Shown here piece by piece: positions 60,557 through 64,000 of a DNA stretch of 64,000 nucleotides. The DNA lies in the NCBI RefSeq assembly GCF_001866665.1, contig NZ_MLYO01000019.1:1-64000 (forward strand), read 5' to 3'. Position numbers and translations under genes: made by a program. Source of the stretch: Streptomyces monashensis. Lineage in GTDB: Bacteria > Actinomycetota > Actinomycetes > Streptomycetales > Streptomycetaceae. Below the pieces are notes generated by a model that was given only the letters and a program-made list of their open reading frames with translations, made no database searches and was not told the DNA's origin. Every line of letters begins with the position of its first letter. Position 1 is the stretch's first letter.

Positions 60557-60804
60557 ACGGGAAGCGTAGCCGCGACGACGACGGTGACGATCAGCGTGGC
60601 GACACAGAGCACGGTGAGCACCCCGCTGACGGTGGCACCGTCCACCGACCGCCTCCGCCTCCGGCGCCGTTGCTCCCGGGCCCGCTCGGCGAAGTACGGA
60701 TGGAAGGGCGGCAGCGCGTAGGCGGGCGGGACGGACCCCGGGTCCCGGGGCGTACGTCCCTCCTCCTGCCACCGCCTGCACTCCTCGTACGGCAGTCCCG
60801 TCAT
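60553..60804 (-). CDS. Small membrane protein (83 residues)
   Basis: 83 residues: a polar N-terminus (TGLPYEECRRWQEEGRTPRDPGSVPPAYALPPFHPYF), a run of ten Arg and one C-terminal membrane helix (GVLTVLCVATLIVTVVVAATLPV). It overlaps both neighbours by 4 nt (ATGA), so the three genes from 60962 to 60194 are one transcript. Function unknown. Confidence 0.7.
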   Translation of the reverse strand: MTGLPYEECRRWQEEGRTPRDPGSVPPAYALPPFHPYFAERAREQRRRRRRRSVDGATVSGVLTVLCVATLIVTVVVAATLPV

Positions 60805-60962
60805 GCCCGGTGCTCCCTGCGCTGGTGCTGGCGCAGCAGGACGTTGGCGTCCACCTCTGCGCTCCGGTCGTACGTCGCCTGCGCGGCCTCCCGTCGGTTG
60901 GCCAGCTCCGCGCAGGCGGCGCAGCCGGGGACGGGGCTCGGTGGCCGGGTGATGTCGATCAT
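60801..60962 (-). CDS. Small CxxC protein with DANVLLRxHQ motif (second copy)
   Basis: 53 residues: PSPVPGCAACAEL then DANVLLRQHQRRE. It pairs with the protein at 28375, the only other place in the window with this motif. The ATG at 60962 follows AAAGGAGCC. It is divergent from the XRE/DUF5753 gene at 61128, as its paralogue is beside one. Function unknown; CxxC could bind a metal. Confidence 0.7.
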   Translation of the reverse strand: MIDITRPPSPVPGCAACAELANRREAAQATYDRSAEVDANVLLRQHQRREHRA

Positions 60963-61066
60963 GGGTCGGCTCCTTTCTCCGCACGCCTGCGCGCAGCGCG
61001 AGGTGAGCGCTACGCTGCGTGTTCGGGCGGCGTGACGAGCATGACGCAGAGAAACGGCATCCGGGC

Positions 61067-61119
61067 TGTTGAGAGGCTCAACTTCCACGCTGGGACTGCC
61101 AAATTCAACAAATTCAACA
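61067..61119 (+). promoter_or_regulatory. Palindrome and direct repeats before the fourth XRE gene
   Basis: GTTGAG-AGG-CTCAAC (61067-61081) is a perfect palindrome. ATTCAACA follows twice with a 9-bp spacing (61103-61110 and 61112-61119), just before the ribosome site AGGAG. The half-site TCAAC is common to all, so these look like operators for the XRE protein or its partner. Confidence 0.55.
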
Positions 61120-61127
61120 GGAGCGCG

Positions 61128-61970
61128 ATGCCGCAGCGGCTGGTGATCACGGGACGGAGTCAGGAGCCACGGGGACGCTTCGCGGAGGAGTTACGGCGCC
61201 TGCGGAGCGAGCGTGGCCCGAGCCTGCGGGACCTCGCGAAGGAGGTGGGCTGGGACGCGTCCCTGTTCAGCAAGATGGAGAGCGGACGGACCCTGGGCGG
61301 CCCGGAGGTCGTCCAGGCGCTGGACCAGTACTACGGCACACCTGGACTGCTGGTCACGCTGTGGGAGTTGGCGGTGGCGGATCCGACGCAGTTCAAGGAG
61401 CAGTACCGGAGGTACATGCTGCTGGAGTCGGAGGCGGTGAGCCTGTGGCACTACGGGGTCAGCATCCTGCCCGGGCTTCTCCAGACAGACGGGTACGCCC
61501 GTGAACTGCTTGCGCTGGGAGGCGCCAAGGGCGAGGAGTTGGACCAGCAGGTTGAGGCCCGCACGAGTCGGCGGGAGTTGTTGGAGGGTGTTGACGCCCC
61601 GCCGTTTCGTGCTCTCCTCGGCGAGGCCGTGCTGCGGACGCCACTGCGGGATCCGAGCGAGTGGCGGGTGCAACTGGAGAGCCTGCTGGAGGCGTCGGAG
61701 CGGCCTCACGTCACGATCCAGGTGCTGCCGCAGCACGTCGGGCTGCACGGTCTGGTGAGTACAGCGGTGATGTTTCTGCGGATGCCGGGCGGGCGGACAG
61801 TGGCATACACGGAGAATGCCCACCGCGGTGAACTGGTCGAGGAAAACGCGTCTGTTGAGCGGCTCCACCGTGCGTACGATGCGATGAGGGACGTGGCCTT
61901 GATCCCGGCCGAGTCGCGGAAGTTCATCATGCGGATGTTGGAGGAAATGCCGTGCGAGTCATCGACCTGA
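61128..61970 (+). CDS. XRE regulator with DUF5753 domain (fourth), TTA codon
   Basis: 280 residues from ATG 61128 (AGGAG upstream). The HTH is RFAEELRRLRSERGPSLRDLAKEVGWDASLFSKMESGRTLG in outline, then DUF5753 (LWHYGVSILPGLLQTDGYARELL). Leu22 is encoded by TTA (61191-61193), in the first helix of the DNA-binding domain, so translation should depend on the bldA tRNA. The next gene, DUF397, overlaps its stop by 19 nt. No ATPase gene is adjacent. Confidence 0.85.
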   Translation: MPQRLVITGRSQEPRGRFAEELRRLRSERGPSLRDLAKEVGWDASLFSKMESGRTLGGPEVVQALDQYYGTPGLLVTLWELAVADPTQFKEQYRRYMLLESEAVSLWHYGVSILPGLLQTDGYARELLALGGAKGEELDQQVEARTSRRELLEGVDAPPFRALLGEAVLRTPLRDPSEWRVQLESLLEASERPHVTIQVLPQHVGLHGLVSTAVMFLRMPGGRTVAYTENAHRGELVEENASVERLHRAYDAMRDVALIPAESRKFIMRMLEEMPCESST

Positions 61971-62302
61971 CCGGCGTGACGTGGCGCAAGAGCAGCTACA
62001 GCAACCCGGACGGTGGCGAGTGCGTCGAAGTCTCCGACGATCTCCTGACCCGCGCGCGCTGGCGCAAGAGCAGCCACAGCAACTCCGACGGCGGCCAGTG
62101 CGTCGAGGTCTCCGGCGACTTCCTGACCGGCGGGGACTGGCGCAAGAGCAGCTACAGCAACCCGGACGGCGGCGCCTGCGTCGAAGTCGCCGACAAGATC
62201 CCTTCCGTCATCCCCGTCCGTGACAGCAAGGACACCACCCGTACCCCCCTCCTCCTCGGTGCGCTCGCCTGGAAGGCGTTCGTCGACGACGTCAAGCGCT
62301 GA
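61952..62302 (+). CDS. DUF397 protein with internally triplicated motif
   Basis: 116 residues, nearly double the usual length. WRKSSYSNPDGG followed by xCVEV occurs three times, starting at DNA positions 61982, 62060 and 62138, exactly 78 bp (26 codons) apart, then a single normal C-terminal half (VRDSKDTTRTPLLLGALAWKAF). Only the first half of DUF397 has been repeated. The GTG at 61952 is inside the XRE gene. If DUF397 binds a partner by this motif, three copies may increase affinity or number of partners bound. Confidence 0.82.
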   Translation: MRVIDLTGVTWRKSSYSNPDGGECVEVSDDLLTRARWRKSSHSNSDGGQCVEVSGDFLTGGDWRKSSYSNPDGGACVEVADKIPSVIPVRDSKDTTRTPLLLGALAWKAFVDDVKR

Positions 62303-62353
62303 ATCGTAATCAAACCCAGCTACAACTCCGTGTGCATGCCATGAGTCTCCTGT

Positions 62354-62380
62354 GGAGCGCGGGTGGGCAACCCGCGCTCC
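62354..62380 (+). terminator. Perfect hairpin terminator after the DUF397 gene
   Basis: GGAGCGCGGGT and ACCCGCGCTCC are 11-bp perfect arms around a 5-nt loop, 51 bp after the DUF397 stop and 19 bp before the next gene. Confidence 0.75.
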
Positions 62381-62399
62381 CATCCTGTAGGGAGACGTC

Positions 62400-63116
62400 T
62401 TGGAATCACCTGAAAGACCGGGGCGCCGGGGCCGGACCGCCGCGCTGATCGCGGGGGCCGCCGGGCTCGGTGTCGTCGCGGGGGTCTGCACCGGATACGT
62501 CATCCAGGCCGGTCGGCCGCCCACGAAGCTGCCCTCGCTGTCGCAGCCCGTCGTCGCCCAGGCCAAGGGCACTGTCGAGCCCCTGTCGGCGGCGGACGAC
62601 CGCCGGGTGAAGACCGACGGCGACCTGCGCAAGCTGCTGCTGAAGCGGCCCGAGGGCGCGCGGGCCACCGATTTCGGGAGCTCCGACGGCTGGATGGACC
62701 TGGCCGACTACGCGAGCGACTTCAAGAAGCCGACCGGGGCCTTCAAGGACGAGCTGCAGAGCGAGTTCCGGCGCGCGGCCCAGACCACGTGGCAGACCGG
62801 CACGTACACGGTCGAGATACGGCTAGTCCAGTACCACCAGGTGTCGGCGCCCGGCGCCGCCAAGCGCGTGGAGGAGCAGCGGTACTGGGCCGAGCGGGAG
62901 CCGGACACCAACAGCTCGCCGCTGCCCGGCACCGGCGACGGCATGGTGTACGTGCACCGCACGCCGAAAGCCGCGAGCGGCTACCAGCCGGAGTACTCGG
63001 CCGAGGCGCTCGCCTCGCGCGGTGACATCTACATGGACGTCTGGATCAGCGACACCCAGCCGATCCCCGAGAACAAGATCATGGAACTGGCGGAGCGGCA
63101 GGTGGCCCAGCTGTGA
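62400..63116 (+). CDS. Membrane-anchored extracytoplasmic protein of unknown function
   Basis: 238 residues. One N-terminal membrane helix (ALIAGAAGLGVVAGVCTGYVI) is followed by an extracytoplasmic domain with no match I recognise. The TTG at 62400 follows GGGAG seven bases upstream. It overlaps the next gene (GTGA). It probably works with the two proteins downstream that share its layout. Confidence 0.72.
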   Translation: MESPERPGRRGRTAALIAGAAGLGVVAGVCTGYVIQAGRPPTKLPSLSQPVVAQAKGTVEPLSAADDRRVKTDGDLRKLLLKRPEGARATDFGSSDGWMDLADYASDFKKPTGAFKDELQSEFRRAAQTTWQTGTYTVEIRLVQYHQVSAPGAAKRVEEQRYWAEREPDTNSSPLPGTGDGMVYVHRTPKAASGYQPEYSAEALASRGDIYMDVWISDTQPIPENKIMELAERQVAQL

Positions 63117-63958
63117 ACGAGTCCGTCAACGAATCCGCCGAGCCCGAGGCGTCGCCCGCACCGGCCGTACCGGCCCCCGCGCGGCGGCCCGTCGGCCGGA
63201 CCGTCGCCGTCGCGCTGCTGGCCCTCGCCGTCGTCGGCGGGGTCGGGTTCACCGCGGTGACGGTCGCCGGTGCCGACCGGGACCCCGGCAAGCCCGTCTT
63301 CGCGTTCCCCAAGGCCTCCGAGGGGGGCGGGAGGGGCGAGAGCCTCCAGAACGACCAGCAGGGCAGGGACGTCTCGGGGCTGCGTGGCCTGCTGATGCCG
63401 TACGAGTGGGGCGGGTCCCACGGCTACGCCCAGGGGCCGGACATCGGCGAGTTCGGCCCCGATGTCGCGCTCGACGGACGCGAGGCCACCGCACTGCGCA
63501 AGCAGGAGATCCACGGCCTGCCGCCGACGACCCGGCGGGCACTGGACCAGGTGATCGACAAGGAACACATCCGGGGCATGGCGATGCGCAGCTACGCCCC
63601 GTTCAACAACGAATACGGGGGCCTCGACAAGCCCTTCACGCTCACCTTCGAACTGGTCCGGATGGCGAACCGCGACTCCGTACGCGAACTCTCCACCGGC
63701 CGGAACAAGTTCTTCGACGCCCTCGGGGTCTTCCCCAGGGGGCCGGAGATCCCGGGCCACAAGGAGGCGGCCTGCTTCCGGATGCCCAGGACGGGAGACG
63801 CGAAGATCGACCGCATGGTCTGCTCCGCCTCGGTGGGCGACGTGCTCGTCACGGTCAACGCGGCCGGGACCCGCCCGCTCGACACCGACGCCATCGCCGT
63901 CTTCGTCGGCAGACAGCTCGACCGCATCAAGGACAAGGACCCGGGGAAGGCCGTATGA
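63113..63958 (+). CDS. Membrane-anchored extracytoplasmic protein, neighbour of the previous gene
   Basis: 281 residues: a Pro/Ala-rich cytoplasmic head, one helix (TVAVALLALAVVGGVGFTAVTVA) and an extracytoplasmic domain with two Cys (EAACFRMPR, RMVCSASVGD). It overlaps both neighbours by 4 nt. The shared layout of this and the previous gene suggests a paired complex; function unknown. Confidence 0.72.
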   Translation: MNESVNESAEPEASPAPAVPAPARRPVGRTVAVALLALAVVGGVGFTAVTVAGADRDPGKPVFAFPKASEGGGRGESLQNDQQGRDVSGLRGLLMPYEWGGSHGYAQGPDIGEFGPDVALDGREATALRKQEIHGLPPTTRRALDQVIDKEHIRGMAMRSYAPFNNEYGGLDKPFTLTFELVRMANRDSVRELSTGRNKFFDALGVFPRGPEIPGHKEAACFRMPRTGDAKIDRMVCSASVGDVLVTVNAAGTRPLDTDAIAVFVGRQLDRIKDKDPGKAV

Positions 63959-64000
63959 GCGAGCAGCAGATTCCCGTCGCCCCCGCGCTTCCGGAGCCGG
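63955..64000 (+). CDS. Start of a third gene of the same operon (cut by window end)
   Basis: ATG at 63955 overlaps the preceding stop (ATGA) and opens MSEQQIPVAPALPEP, a Pro/Ala-rich head like that of the previous gene. Only 15 codons are in the window, so nothing can be said about its function. Confidence 0.55.
   Translation, partial: MSEQQIPVAPALPEP

Overview
The window looks like chromosomal DNA of a Streptomyces species. The evidence is very high G+C coding sequence with strong third-position bias, mycothiol synthase (mshD), the nitrogen regulator glnR, a PhoP-type PHO box before pstS, many GTGA/ATGA gene overlaps, WhiJ-like XRE/DUF397/ATPase sets, and rare TTA (bldA-type) codons confined to small regulatory genes. 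No rRNA, tRNA, CRISPR array, intact insertion sequence, integrase or replication origin was seen.

Layout. 0-1.2 kb: isochorismatase-like hydrolase and a GNAT acetyltransferase. 1.2-8.4 kb (minus): an operon-like set resembling a Gram-positive type IV secretion apparatus. It holds a degenerate VirD4-like protein, a VirB4 ATPase split into two genes, a polytopic VirB6-like protein, a single-pass VirB8-like protein and a tiny two-helix protein. A VirB1-like SLT+NlpC/P60 wall hydrolase lies at 15.8 kb. 8.7-15.7 kb: a sedolisin and a decayed copy of its 3' end, a TetR/SDR pair sharing an operator-promoter, a WhiJ-like module, a Uma2 nuclease-like protein and a trypsin-like protease. 17-24 kb: PAP2 phosphatase, Tat-exported FAD oxidase, and pstSCAB behind a PHO box. 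24-29.5 kb: a regulatory island with a second WhiJ-like module and two copies of [DUF397 - small protein - DUF6879], the second DUF397 decayed, ending in another XRE gene. 29.8-32 kb: low-affinity phosphate transport (pit plus DUF47) and csoR. 32-37 kb: lipoprotein, Nudix, CHAD and ppk. 37.5-44.8 kb: a GntR-controlled ABC exporter and an ECF sigma/zinc-finger/ABC operon. 44.7-49 kb: mshD, TPR and AAA proteins, and a small overlapping gene pair. 49-52.8 kb: HtrA-like protease, small protein and a two-component system (CssRS/MprAB type). 52.9-57.4 kb: LacI regulator, glnR, alpha/beta hydrolase, MoaD-like protein and a membrane protein. 57.4-60.8 kb: sulfur genes (rhodanese with a tiny leader peptide, DUF1416, DsrE). 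61-64 kb: a fourth XRE gene, a DUF397 protein with an internally triplicated motif, and three membrane-anchored proteins, the last cut by the window end.

Themes. Phosphate handling (pst, pit, DUF47, CHAD, ppk) is concentrated at 19-37 kb. Extracytoplasmic protein quality control links the two-component system, the HtrA-like protease and possibly the trypsin-like protease 38 kb away through matching CTCAG repeats spaced 11 bp. Four XRE/DUF5753 regulators with DUF397, DUF6879 and ATPase partners form a distributed, duplicating and decaying regulatory family, some of it likely bldA-dependent. The T4SS-like set and the DUF6879 island are the best candidates for undescribed systems.
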